A model generated the notes under the pieces. That model was given only the letters and a program-made list of their open reading frames with translations. It did not search any database and was not told where the DNA came from. This document shows positions 23,752 through 31,493 of a stretch of 64,000 nt of DNA, piece after piece (position 1 is the stretch's first letter; each line of letters opens with the position of its first letter). A program made the position numbers and the translations under genes. This DNA comes from Desulfotruncus arcticus DSM 17038 (GTDB taxonomy: Bacteria > Bacillota > Desulfotomaculia > Desulfotomaculales > Desulfallaceae): the NCBI RefSeq assembly GCF_900113335.1, contig NZ_FOOX01000006.1, positions 62,001 to 126,000 of the forward strand, in the 5' to 3' direction.

Positions 23752-25585
23752 GGCTGGCCACCCCCCACTCAACCATTATCAGCAGCAGGGCCGCCAGTGC
23801 CAGCAGCTTCATCAAAGGCAGCGGCCGCCTCGCCTGTTCACTTTGTTTTTCACCGGACTCAGTACTTCCTGCTGTCTGTCGCGGATCGTTCACCTTGAGC
23901 TCCGACTCCATGGAGCTGTAGCCGTTTACGGCAATTTCATGTATTGAGCTGCCGCCCTCCCGGTAGGCAATCACCCGGTACAAGCCCGGTTCGCCCGGCA
24001 CCCAGGGTGAGGGCGGAAAAGGCGGGGCAATATCTTCAGCAGTTCCGCTCTGTGCTTTAACCACTATACTTGTAGCCAGAAACGGGGAAACAATTCCCAC
24101 CTCGTCTCCAGGACGGACCGGCCCGGACACGCCAAGGGACGGCGGCACCAACCAGTCTATCGTGTTTTGGAGCAAAACCGGAAAAGCAGGGCGCAGCGGC
24201 AGGTCGGAGCGATGCAGGTTAACTGACCAAAAAGCCAGCCTTCTTCCTTCCGCCTCGCCATGGACAAATAAATTATCATTGCCCGATTTAATATCCGGCT
24301 GCCATTCCGAACCTGTTTGTAGGGTCCGGGCATCACCGGTGTTTACCCCTGCCAAATCAACATATTTCACCAGCGGACTGCCCTGCGCCGCGGACAGTTC
24401 AACCTGCCCCGAAGAGGCGCCCACAACAAGACCCGGCACCGGTTCTCCCGCCGGCGGATCCAGCAGCAGCGCCGCACCGGGCGGCAGCGGGCTGGATAGG
24501 CCGTCCAGCACCGTTAGATCATAAGGATATTCTCCGCCAAGCAACAGGCGATATCTTGACGCATCCGCCATGTATACCTCCGAATCAGGCACCAGGCCCA
24601 GAGCGTGCTCCAAAAATATATTTCCTCCTGTAACCAGCAAGATTTTACGTTTTGTTTTTTGTTCCGATACCGCCCAGGCACTGTTATCCATTTCCAGCAA
24701 ATCCATCTCCGGCCGGTCCGGTTTTAGCTCCGCCGACACACTAACTCCCGCAGGCAGGTCGGACCACAGCAAATATTGAACCTGCCCGGGAGGCAGCTTA
24801 AATTTTCGGCTTCCCGCCGGGTAATTGCCCGTCATCAGTGAGACTACGCCCGATGCCTCCTGCGCTCCACAGTTGACTACCGTTACTTGAGCGGCCTGGC
24901 CGTTGCCGGCGGCACGTAGATTTATCGAACCAATGGCAATATTGGCGTCACCTTTGCCGACAGGAATGAAATCGAAGGTTGAAGCAGCACCTGCCGGCAG
25001 GTTTACCCCGCCGTCACTCACCAGCACCAGCTGCGGCTTGTCGTGCTGCCTGGCCAGGGCCTGGGCCAGCGTTACGGCCTGTCCCGCATCCCCTTCGGCT
25101 GCCGAAGGGGAAATGCTCTGTAACGCCCGGCTCACTTCCCGCGAGTCCGCTACGTCCTTGACCACTACCCTGGACTGCCGGTCAAAGGCAATCACGGTGA
25201 TGGTGGAATCGCCGCGCAGCCCCGCCGCCAGCGCTTCCACCTCCTGCCGGGCCAGATCGAAGCGCGTTCCGTCCCCTTCCCTGGCCCTCATGCTGGCCGA
25301 AGTATCCAGCAGCACAATGGTGTCGCGGGAAGAAGCCTGGGCCAGCCAGACCGGCCCCATCGCGGCCAGCGCCAATAATAACGCAGCCAGCAGCTGCAGC
25401 CAGAGCAACAGGCGCGATTGCAGCCGCTGCCAGGGCTTGCTGGCTTCCAGGTCGGCGGCAGCCGTGCGCCACAGCAGTGTACTGGGCACCTGAACCTGTT
25501 TTCTCCTTGGCCGTAATATGTAAAGGGCCAGTATGGCCGGTACGGTCAGCGCCAGCCACCATAGCCCCGCATTACTAAAAAACAC
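23741..25585 (-). CDS. BatA-like membrane VWA protein
   Basis: The 614-residue protein begins with the BatA N-terminal signature (FFSNAGLWWLALTVPAILAL, YILRPRRKQVQVPSTLLW), a second membrane segment (LLLWLQLLAALLLALAAMGP), and a VWA domain with MIDAS DTSASM (IVLLDTSASMRAREGDGTRF ... LVLVSDGGVN). A long beta-rich region and a final membrane segment (LMKLLALAALLLIMVEWGVA) follow. Such proteins work with MoxR ATPases and DUF58 proteins in envelope stress or metal-cofactor maturation. It is 57 bp downstream of the DUF58 gene and overlaps the next VWA gene. Confidence 0.85.
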   Translation of the reverse strand: MFFSNAGLWWLALTVPAILALYILRPRRKQVQVPSTLLWRTAAADLEASKPWQRLQSRLLLWLQLLAALLLALAAMGPVWLAQASSRDTIVLLDTSASMRAREGDGTRFDLARQEVEALAAGLRGDSTITVIAFDRQSRVVVKDVADSREVSRALQSISPSAAEGDAGQAVTLAQALARQHDKPQLVLVSDGGVNLPAGAASTFDFIPVGKGDANIAIGSINLRAAGNGQAAQVTVVNCGAQEASGVVSLMTGNYPAGSRKFKLPPGQVQYLLWSDLPAGVSVSAELKPDRPEMDLLEMDNSAWAVSEQKTKRKILLVTGGNIFLEHALGLVPDSEVYMADASRYRLLLGGEYPYDLTVLDGLSSPLPPGAALLLDPPAGEPVPGLVVGASSGQVELSAAQGSPLVKYVDLAGVNTGDARTLQTGSEWQPDIKSGNDNLFVHGEAEGRRLAFWSVNLHRSDLPLRPAFPVLLQNTIDWLVPPSLGVSGPVRPGDEVGIVSPFLATSIVVKAQSGTAEDIAPPFPPSPWVPGEPGLYRVIAYREGGSSIHEIAVNGYSSMESELKVNDPRQTAGSTESGEKQSEQARRPLPLMKLLALAALLLIMVEWGVASRGR

Positions 25586-25642
25586 CTCGACACCTCCCGG
25601 GGGTCAGGCTTAAACCAACCATAATATCAAAATCCACTAACC

Positions 25643-26563
25643 TTATGTTCCTTTGCTTAATATCCCGTTTAGCGGCAGATGGCGGAAAAGGGTTTCCGCC
25701 AACGGCTTGCCACTGCTTATGCTTACCCGGCGGACACCCCACCGGCGACAGCTGTCATCCAGTTTCTTAAAAAATTCATCCAGCCGCTCTCGATAAGCAC
25801 GTAATGCCGCAGGAGTCAGGGAAACCTCCACCCGCTCGCCCGACTCCATGTCCTGCATGGTCCATTCCCCCTCACCCGGCGGTTCAAGTTCACCCGGGGC
25901 AAGGATGTGCAGCAGGGTGCAGACCATACCCCTACCGGCGGCCAAACGCAGCATTTCCTCCACACCCGGCGGGTCCAGCAGGTCGGAAAACACCAACAAA
26001 GATGTTGCACCGGGAACAGCGGCAATGCCGGTTTGAAGACACTCTTTTAGTGCCGTCCCCCCGCTAAATTGGGTTTCACTCAGCCAATTCCAAAAAACCG
26101 GTAAGGAATCTCTACCACTGCAGGGGTAAGAAACCCTTCTGGCCTGGCTATTGCCGGCCAGTTGATCTAAAGACCCGGCCACTGAGGACAACCGGTCGTT
26201 TCCGTATACAACACAGACACCGAGCGCAGCAGCGAGCTGCAATGCATAGCTGCCTTTATGCGTTTCCCCTTCTCCCCAATCCATGGAGGCGCTGGTGTCC
26301 ACAACGAAAAGAACAGAGTCCTGGCGTTCATCCAGAAACTCTTTAACGTAAAGCCGTCCCAACCGGGCATAAGTTTTCCAGTCAACCCGGCGGGGTTCAT
26401 CTCCCGGGGCATACTCCCTGTAATCGGCAAATTCAACCGCACCGCCTTTGACGGGCGAGCGCCTGCCGCCGGCATAACCACCGGCAACCGGCCGCTGCCG
26501 AATCAATCTGTAGCTTTCCAGACGGCTAATCAGGCCAGGGTCGGGTAAAAAATTTTTAACCAC
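25643..26563 (-). CDS. DUF58 domain protein of the MoxR module
   Basis: The 306-residue protein carries the DUF58 hallmark FADYREYAPGDEPRRVDW (45-62) with the following YARLGRLYVKEFLDE, and a VWA-like MIDAS DTSASM (89-94). GTG 26563 starts directly after the MoxR stop codon, so translation is coupled. DUF58 proteins are the usual partner of MoxR ATPases. The protein has no membrane segment. Confidence 0.88.
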   Translation of the reverse strand: MVKNFLPDPGLISRLESYRLIRQRPVAGGYAGGRRSPVKGGAVEFADYREYAPGDEPRRVDWKTYARLGRLYVKEFLDERQDSVLFVVDTSASMDWGEGETHKGSYALQLAAALGVCVVYGNDRLSSVAGSLDQLAGNSQARRVSYPCSGRDSLPVFWNWLSETQFSGGTALKECLQTGIAAVPGATSLLVFSDLLDPPGVEEMLRLAAGRGMVCTLLHILAPGELEPPGEGEWTMQDMESGERVEVSLTPAALRAYRERLDEFFKKLDDSCRRWGVRRVSISSGKPLAETLFRHLPLNGILSKGT

Positions 26564-27604
26564 TTAAATATCACCAGCCTGACCCCGGATGAGGGTATCG
26601 GGGGTGATGCCGTCGGCGGCGGCTTCAAAGTTTAGCAGCAGCCGGTGGCGCAAGGAGGCCGCAGCTACTTTGCGAATGTCGTCGTAGCCCACGCTGGCAC
26701 GCCCGGCCCGGAAGGCTTCCGCCCTGGCCCCCAGCAGCAGCGCTTGCAGTCCCCGGGGACCCGAACCGTAGCGCACGTAGCGGCGCACCTGCTCGGAAGC
26801 TTCCGGGCTGTCGGGTCGCGTGGCCAGCACCAGCTGTACGGCGTAATCCATGATCTCCCGAACCACCACCACCTTGCGCACCAGCTGCTGCCACTGCAGC
26901 ATTTCCCCCGGTTCGAGAACTTTTTTAATCTCGGGATTAGCTGCACCCGTGGTAAGGTTACCAATAGCTGCCAACTCTTCCGCCGTGGGAAATGCAACGT
27001 TGATTTTAAATATAAACCGGTCCAACTGGGCCTCGGGCAATGGGTAGGTGCCTTCCATTTCCAGCGGGTTTTGGGTTGCCAGTACAAAAAAAGGTTCCGG
27101 CAGCGGGTGGCCGACGCCACCCACAGTTACGGTTTTTTCCTGCATCGCCTCCAGCAGGGCGCTTTGGGTCTTGGGCGTGGCCCGGTTGATTTCATCCGCC
27201 AGCAGAATATTTGAAAATACAGGCCCCGGAATGAATTTAAAGGGTTCCCCGGTCGACCTGGCGTCATAGATCTGGGTTCCTGTAATGTCGGCCGGCATTA
27301 AATCCGGCGTAAACTGGATGCGCCGAAAGCCCAGTCCCGTTACCCCGCCAATAGTTCGGACCAGTGCCGTTTTACCGAGGCCCGGCACTCCTTCCAGCAG
27401 CACATGGCCTCCGGCCAGCATGGCTATGAGCACCTGGTGTACGACATCTTTTTGCCCGATGATGACAGCGCCGATGGCGTCTTCTATTTCCTGCAGCCGC
27501 CGCCCCGCCTTTTCCAGTGCCTCGCGCACTGCAGCATCACCTTTGGCGGCTAATGCATCAGCGCCGGCATTAAGCGGGTTATCCTCTATAAGCTCTTTAA
27601 CCAT
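26564..27604 (-). CDS. MoxR-family AAA+ ATPase
   Basis: The 346-residue ATPase has Walker A GVPGLGKT (73-80), FTPDLMPADITG, Walker B ILLADEINRA (133-142), LEAMQEKTVTVGG, sensor-1 ATQNP (176-180), EGTYPLPEAQLDRF (184-197) and a C-terminal lid with sensor-2 Arg. These are MoxR (RavA-group) signatures. The family acts as a chaperone for assembly or metal insertion of partner complexes, often with VWA proteins. An N-terminal extension of about 30 residues precedes the core. It lies 127 bp after the gene upstream, a gap filled by an IS200/IS605-like element. Confidence 0.92.
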   Translation of the reverse strand: MVKELIEDNPLNAGADALAAKGDAAVREALEKAGRRLQEIEDAIGAVIIGQKDVVHQVLIAMLAGGHVLLEGVPGLGKTALVRTIGGVTGLGFRRIQFTPDLMPADITGTQIYDARSTGEPFKFIPGPVFSNILLADEINRATPKTQSALLEAMQEKTVTVGGVGHPLPEPFFVLATQNPLEMEGTYPLPEAQLDRFIFKINVAFPTAEELAAIGNLTTGAANPEIKKVLEPGEMLQWQQLVRKVVVVREIMDYAVQLVLATRPDSPEASEQVRRYVRYGSGPRGLQALLLGARAEAFRAGRASVGYDDIRKVAAASLRHRLLLNFEAAADGITPDTLIRGQAGDI

Positions 27605-27636
27605 TTATCTTCCCTCATTGTTTATCAAATTCCAAG

Positions 27637-27734
27637 ACTCCCACTTCTATAAGTGGGAGTTCCTATTTTTACTTCAGGTGGGGTAGAATCCCCATCTGAA
27701 GCCCCGATGTTCAGCTTTAGCTGAACGAGTTCAC
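27637..27734. mobile_element. IS200/IS605-like palindromic element without a transposase gene (PATE/MITE type)
   Basis: Three hairpins in a row: ACTCCCACTT/AAGTGGGAGT (27637-27660), CTTCAGGTGGGG/CCCCATCTGAAG (about 27672-27702) and GTTCAGC-TTTA-GCTGAAC (27709-27726) with the closing GAGTTCAC. This is the look of an IS200/IS605 end with its imperfect subterminal palindromes. It starts at the stop codon of the 586-residue gene and fills the gap to MoxR. The middle hairpin resembles a hairpin of dispersed repeat family 1. Confidence 0.65.
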
Positions 27735-29491
27735 TCCGCAGTTCCGTCACCAAGGGAACTGAAATAGCGCCAGACCAGATTTTCCATCTCCGGCGGCAGC
27801 GGTGCCCGGCTAATGGATTCATGGGCTTCAGCCATGTATTGCCCGTAAACCTCTTGATAGGGCCGCAGCGCTCCCAAAGTGGTGGGTGAGCTTTCCAGGC
27901 TGACCTCATTGCCGGATTCTCCCTGGCGGACCTGGCCTGCAACCTGACTCTTTTCGCCCTCACCGGGCAAAAACGGGGTATAGACCATATTAAGCCCGCC
28001 ACCCGTCCTGCCTGCGCCGGACCCGCCGCCGCCCTGTCCGCCGCTCCCCGTACCGCTGCCATTACCGGAATTGCCGGAGCCTGCGCCATTTTGGCCGCCC
28101 TGGCCGCTGCCGCCGTCTCCGTCACCGCCGGTACCGCTGCCATCACCAGCACCGCTGCCTGATGAGTCTGCATCAGAAGCAGCGCCGGAAGCGGCCGCAG
28201 CACCACCGGCACCGCTCATCGCACCACTGCCTGCCGAGGCCAAGCCCGTATTGCCTGACACTCCACCGCCGGCCAGCCCGCTGGCCAAAGAGGCCATTGA
28301 AGCCGAGGCGCTGCCCAGCGCCGCTCCCGCGCCGGCCGTTTGCGCCGCATTGGCCAGAGCACCGGACAGCGCTCCCGCCGCCGCAGCCAGGCCGGAGTCT
28401 TCCTGTCCGGCAGCAGTCCCGGATGTTCCTTCTGACTTCTGTTCTGTGTCCAATGCTGCGTCAGCCGCATCTTTCAGCGCCTGCTGCAAATTCCGGTCGC
28501 TCACTGCTCCGGCTCCGCTATAAAGGGCGGCGGCCATTTGTTTTCTTTCCCCGTCACCTGTTTTTTGCATAGCTTGCTCCAGGGCTTGCACCGCCCGGTC
28601 TATTGCTTCGGGGTCGCCTTTCTGTATTGCTCCGGACAGCCCCTGCCATTCTTTACCGCTCATATTGCCCCAGTCGGCTGCCAGGCGTTCCAAATCCTTT
28701 TTGGCTGTAGTGCCCATGACGGCCCTGGCCTGGTCCAGCTGCCAGCGGGCCATTTCCAGCTTATCAGCCGCTTCCTGCCTGTCGCCCGAATTTTTGATAT
28801 CCCGGGGGAGGCTTTCCAGTTGCTTTTTCACATCATTGGTGAGAACATTATTTCCTTTGATTTTAACGTCCTTAACCAGCTCAACCGCATGGCGCGCTTC
28901 TTCAGCCGCCAGTTTAAGGGCTTCCCGCTCCTGGCGGACTGACATCCAGTATGAGGCCAGCGGGTTGGGCAAAAAAGTATAGGCTAGCAACATGGCGGCA
29001 AGCAGCGCCACTCCGCCCCATGACTTGCGCCGGGCAACTGCATAGCCCGTCGCCAGGGCCGGGCTCATTTCTTTACAATCGGTCACGCTATCGTTCTTAG
29101 CCGCCAGAGCCCAAGCATCACCGGGTCCTTTTTCCAGTAATCTGTAAGCTGTGACGGCTGAGCCGTTTAACCCGGTGAGATCCGCAACGTTAACCAGGGT
29201 TAGGGCATCAGGACGCAGGAAAATTCGCAGCCCTGCCACCAGCAGGGTCACGGCTGCACCCAAACCGGCCGCGATAAACGCAGAAAAAAGCCAGAGCCGG
29301 GATAGGGCCAGCAGGGCCACTGCCGCTGCAATTCCCCATAATAGCGCCAGCCTGGCGCTTTCCAGCCAGTAACGCTGCATAACCTTTTGGTCCAACGGAG
29401 CCAGCGCCCGGGCCAGTTCAGGGTCGGGCCAGCCTTTCCGCTGAGGTTTTTTCAGATCCGGTTTGGGAAACTTGAATAACATCAGCATCAA
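27731..29491 (-). CDS. Membrane protein with helical middle and long Gly/Ala/Ser low-complexity region
   Basis: The 586-residue protein has two N-terminal membrane segments (LARLALLWGIAAAVALLALS region and FIAAGLGAAVTLLVAGLRIF), a third near 165-180 (WGGVALLAAMLLAYTFLPNP), then a helical region of about 170 residues rich in Glu/Lys/Gln. From about residue 350 to 500 it becomes almost only Gly, Ala and Ser. A conserved-looking C-terminus follows (GLNMVYTPFLPGEGEKSQVA ... REVYGQY-like ... SRAPLPPEMENLVWRYFSSL). I know no family by name. Its ATG overlaps the ABC permease stop by 4 bp. The low-complexity linker suggests a flexible tether in the exporter/VWA assembly. Confidence 0.75.
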   Translation of the reverse strand: MMLMLFKFPKPDLKKPQRKGWPDPELARALAPLDQKVMQRYWLESARLALLWGIAAAVALLALSRLWLFSAFIAAGLGAAVTLLVAGLRIFLRPDALTLVNVADLTGLNGSAVTAYRLLEKGPGDAWALAAKNDSVTDCKEMSPALATGYAVARRKSWGGVALLAAMLLAYTFLPNPLASYWMSVRQEREALKLAAEEARHAVELVKDVKIKGNNVLTNDVKKQLESLPRDIKNSGDRQEAADKLEMARWQLDQARAVMGTTAKKDLERLAADWGNMSGKEWQGLSGAIQKGDPEAIDRAVQALEQAMQKTGDGERKQMAAALYSGAGAVSDRNLQQALKDAADAALDTEQKSEGTSGTAAGQEDSGLAAAAGALSGALANAAQTAGAGAALGSASASMASLASGLAGGGVSGNTGLASAGSGAMSGAGGAAAASGAASDADSSGSGAGDGSGTGGDGDGGSGQGGQNGAGSGNSGNGSGTGSGGQGGGGSGAGRTGGGLNMVYTPFLPGEGEKSQVAGQVRQGESGNEVSLESSPTTLGALRPYQEVYGQYMAEAHESISRAPLPPEMENLVWRYFSSLGDGTAE

Positions 29492-30570
29492 CTCCCGTCA
29501 GCGGTTACCGCTGCCGTCTTCCTGCGGGCGCGCCATGCGTGCCAGGGCTTGCGCGGAGTTATGGCCGCAATGGCAATAACCAGTGACAGCAGGGTCAATA
29601 CCACCTGGTTCAAGGCAAACCAGGCCCAGTAGGGCCAGGCCGCCAGCCCTTTCGGTTTGTTTTTTTCTTCTCCGGCGGCACTTCCGGAGCCACTTACCGA
29701 TATCGATGTCGAACTATAGCTATAGCCCATTTTCATAGCGTATTCACGCATCTGCCGGGGCTGAAACTGCATCATCAGCTCATTCATCACCGTACTGATC
29801 AGGGGGATGCCCCTGCCGGTGCTGATATCGCCGGCCCCCGGCATGGCATCGGTCAGCGCGGATAACGGGCTCATAAAAACATACCAGGGTATGCCCGGGA
29901 GCTCAAAATTCGGGTCACCCGGATATTGAGGCTCGGCGTAACGGTTTCCACCGGCTGTTATACCGGCCACCACCAGTGAGCCAAAGATAAGCAGGAATAC
30001 CAGCACCAGCGAAACAATAGTGGCAGCCTGGCTTTTTTTAATCACCGCGGAAAGACATAATCCCAGCGCACCGTAGCCAAGGCCGGTAAGCATACAAACA
30101 AGCACACCCATTAGCATATCTGCCGGAGGAATGCCCCCGAACAGGAATACCACCGCCATCGCCGGCAGGGCGGCAATAACCAGAAATAAAAGGTAGGCCA
30201 CCGAGGCAAGCCACTTGCCGAGCACGATACCGGTGAGTGAAGCCCTGGTCACCAGCAGTAAATCATAGGTTCGCCTTTCACGTTCGCCGCTGATGGCGCT
30301 GGCCGCCACCGCGGGAGCGATAAAAGAGAGTAACAGCACCAATCCGAAAATAAGGAGGCCATAAAAAGACAGTCCCACTGTGGGATAAATATAACTGTTC
30401 TTATCAAGGTTGAGCCACAGGAAAGCAACAGTGCCGCCGCTCATCAAACCCAGATAAACCGTCAGCAGCAGCGGTGAGCGCCATCCTCTGGTGCGGGAAC
30501 GCATTTCCTTGCTTAACATAGGCACCAGACCATTGCTCAGTCCTGCCCAGAAATTCTTCATTATACTCAT
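29488..30570 (-). CDS. ABC-2 type transporter permease
   Basis: The 360-residue permease has about seven membrane segments, including LLLTVYLGLMSGGTVAFLWL, SFYGLLIFGLVLLLSFIAPA, and the ABC-2 landmark ASAISGERERRTYDLLLVTR before a helix starting LTGIVLGKWLASVAYL. A periplasmic-side loop of about 90 residues precedes the last helix. It follows the ATPase gene with a 4-bp overlap and precedes the 586-residue gene with the same, so these are made together. Permeases of this kind (GldF/NosY group) export lipids, polymers or support envelope assembly; no substrate can be named. Confidence 0.85.
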   Translation of the reverse strand: MSIMKNFWAGLSNGLVPMLSKEMRSRTRGWRSPLLLTVYLGLMSGGTVAFLWLNLDKNSYIYPTVGLSFYGLLIFGLVLLLSFIAPAVAASAISGERERRTYDLLLVTRASLTGIVLGKWLASVAYLLFLVIAALPAMAVVFLFGGIPPADMLMGVLVCMLTGLGYGALGLCLSAVIKKSQAATIVSLVLVFLLIFGSLVVAGITAGGNRYAEPQYPGDPNFELPGIPWYVFMSPLSALTDAMPGAGDISTGRGIPLISTVMNELMMQFQPRQMREYAMKMGYSYSSTSISVSGSGSAAGEEKNKPKGLAAWPYWAWFALNQVVLTLLSLVIAIAAITPRKPWHAWRARRKTAAVTADGS

Positions 30571-31493
30571 ACCCCGTTCACCTCCCGGGCCAGCTGGATA
30601 AATGTATCTTCAAGACTCTGCTCGGTCTGGGCGAAATGAACCACCTGGACCTGTGAGCCCACGATTTCCCTCAACAAAGCAGCCACGTCGTCCGAACCGC
30701 CGGACAGCTGGAATTCAACTTGATTTATTGCCGAGCTGAGGATTCCCGCACCCGGCCACCCTTCGATGATTTCAGCGGCAGCTTCCACCGTCCCGTTGCA
30801 GCGTAAGATAAATTTCCTCACCCGGTCCCCGGCCAGCATATCGCTTAGCGGCCCCTGCCGCAGCAGCCGCCCTTCCCTGATCATCCCCACGTGGGTGCAC
30901 AGGTCGGCCAGCTCGGAAAGAATATGGCTGCTGATAACGATGGTCTTGCCCAGGCGGCATAATTCCCTTAATATTTCCCGCATTTCCACCCGGGCCAGGG
31001 GGTCAAGCCCGCTGGCCGGTTCGTCCAGCAGCAATACCTGCGGGTCGTGGATCAGAGACCGGGCCAGACACAGGCGCTGCTGCATGCCACGGGAAAGCGT
31101 ATCCACAAAGGCATCCCGCTTATGCCCAAGCTCAACCAGCTCCAGCAAGTCATCCCGCAGCTTCCGCGCCGTTTCCCCTTTAATGCCGTAGGCGGCGGCG
31201 TAAAACAGCAGGTATTCGCCCACCCTCAGGTCATCATAGACTCCAAAGAAATCCGGCATATAGCCCACCACTTCCCTGATCCCCCGGGGGTCGCGCAGCA
31301 CATCCCTGCCCGCCACTTCAGCACTGCCTTCCTCAGGGATCAGCAGCCCGGACAGAATGCGCAAAGTGGTGGTTTTGCCCGCCCCGTTCTGGCCAATGAA
31401 GCCATACACCGATCCTTCGGGAACTTCCAGATCCAAACCCTGCAGGGCCATGACCCGGCCGTACTTTTTGATCAAACCTCTGGTTATAATCAC
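30567..31493 (-). CDS. ABC transporter ATP-binding protein
   Basis: The 308-residue ATPase has Walker A GQNGAGKTT (34-42), Q-loop YMPDFFGVYDDL, signature LSRGMQQR, Walker B VLLLDEPASGLDP and the H-loop SSHILSEL. It is of the ABC-2 exporter type (GldA/CcmA-like), with an extra 80-residue C-terminal domain. Starts and stops overlap by 4 bp with both neighbours. Partner of the permease at 29488. Confidence 0.92.
   Translation of the reverse strand: MIITRGLIKKYGRVMALQGLDLEVPEGSVYGFIGQNGAGKTTTLRILSGLLIPEEGSAEVAGRDVLRDPRGIREVVGYMPDFFGVYDDLRVGEYLLFYAAAYGIKGETARKLRDDLLELVELGHKRDAFVDTLSRGMQQRLCLARSLIHDPQVLLLDEPASGLDPLARVEMREILRELCRLGKTIVISSHILSELADLCTHVGMIREGRLLRQGPLSDMLAGDRVRKFILRCNGTVEAAAEIIEGWPGAGILSSAINQVEFQLSGGSDDVAALLREIVGSQVQVVHFAQTEQSLEDTFIQLAREVNGV

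Noticed and set aside
28071..28523. Plus-strand frame of 150 codons rich in Pro and Ala
   Set aside because: It mirrors the Gly/Ala/Ser repeat of the minus-strand 586-residue protein. No family features.
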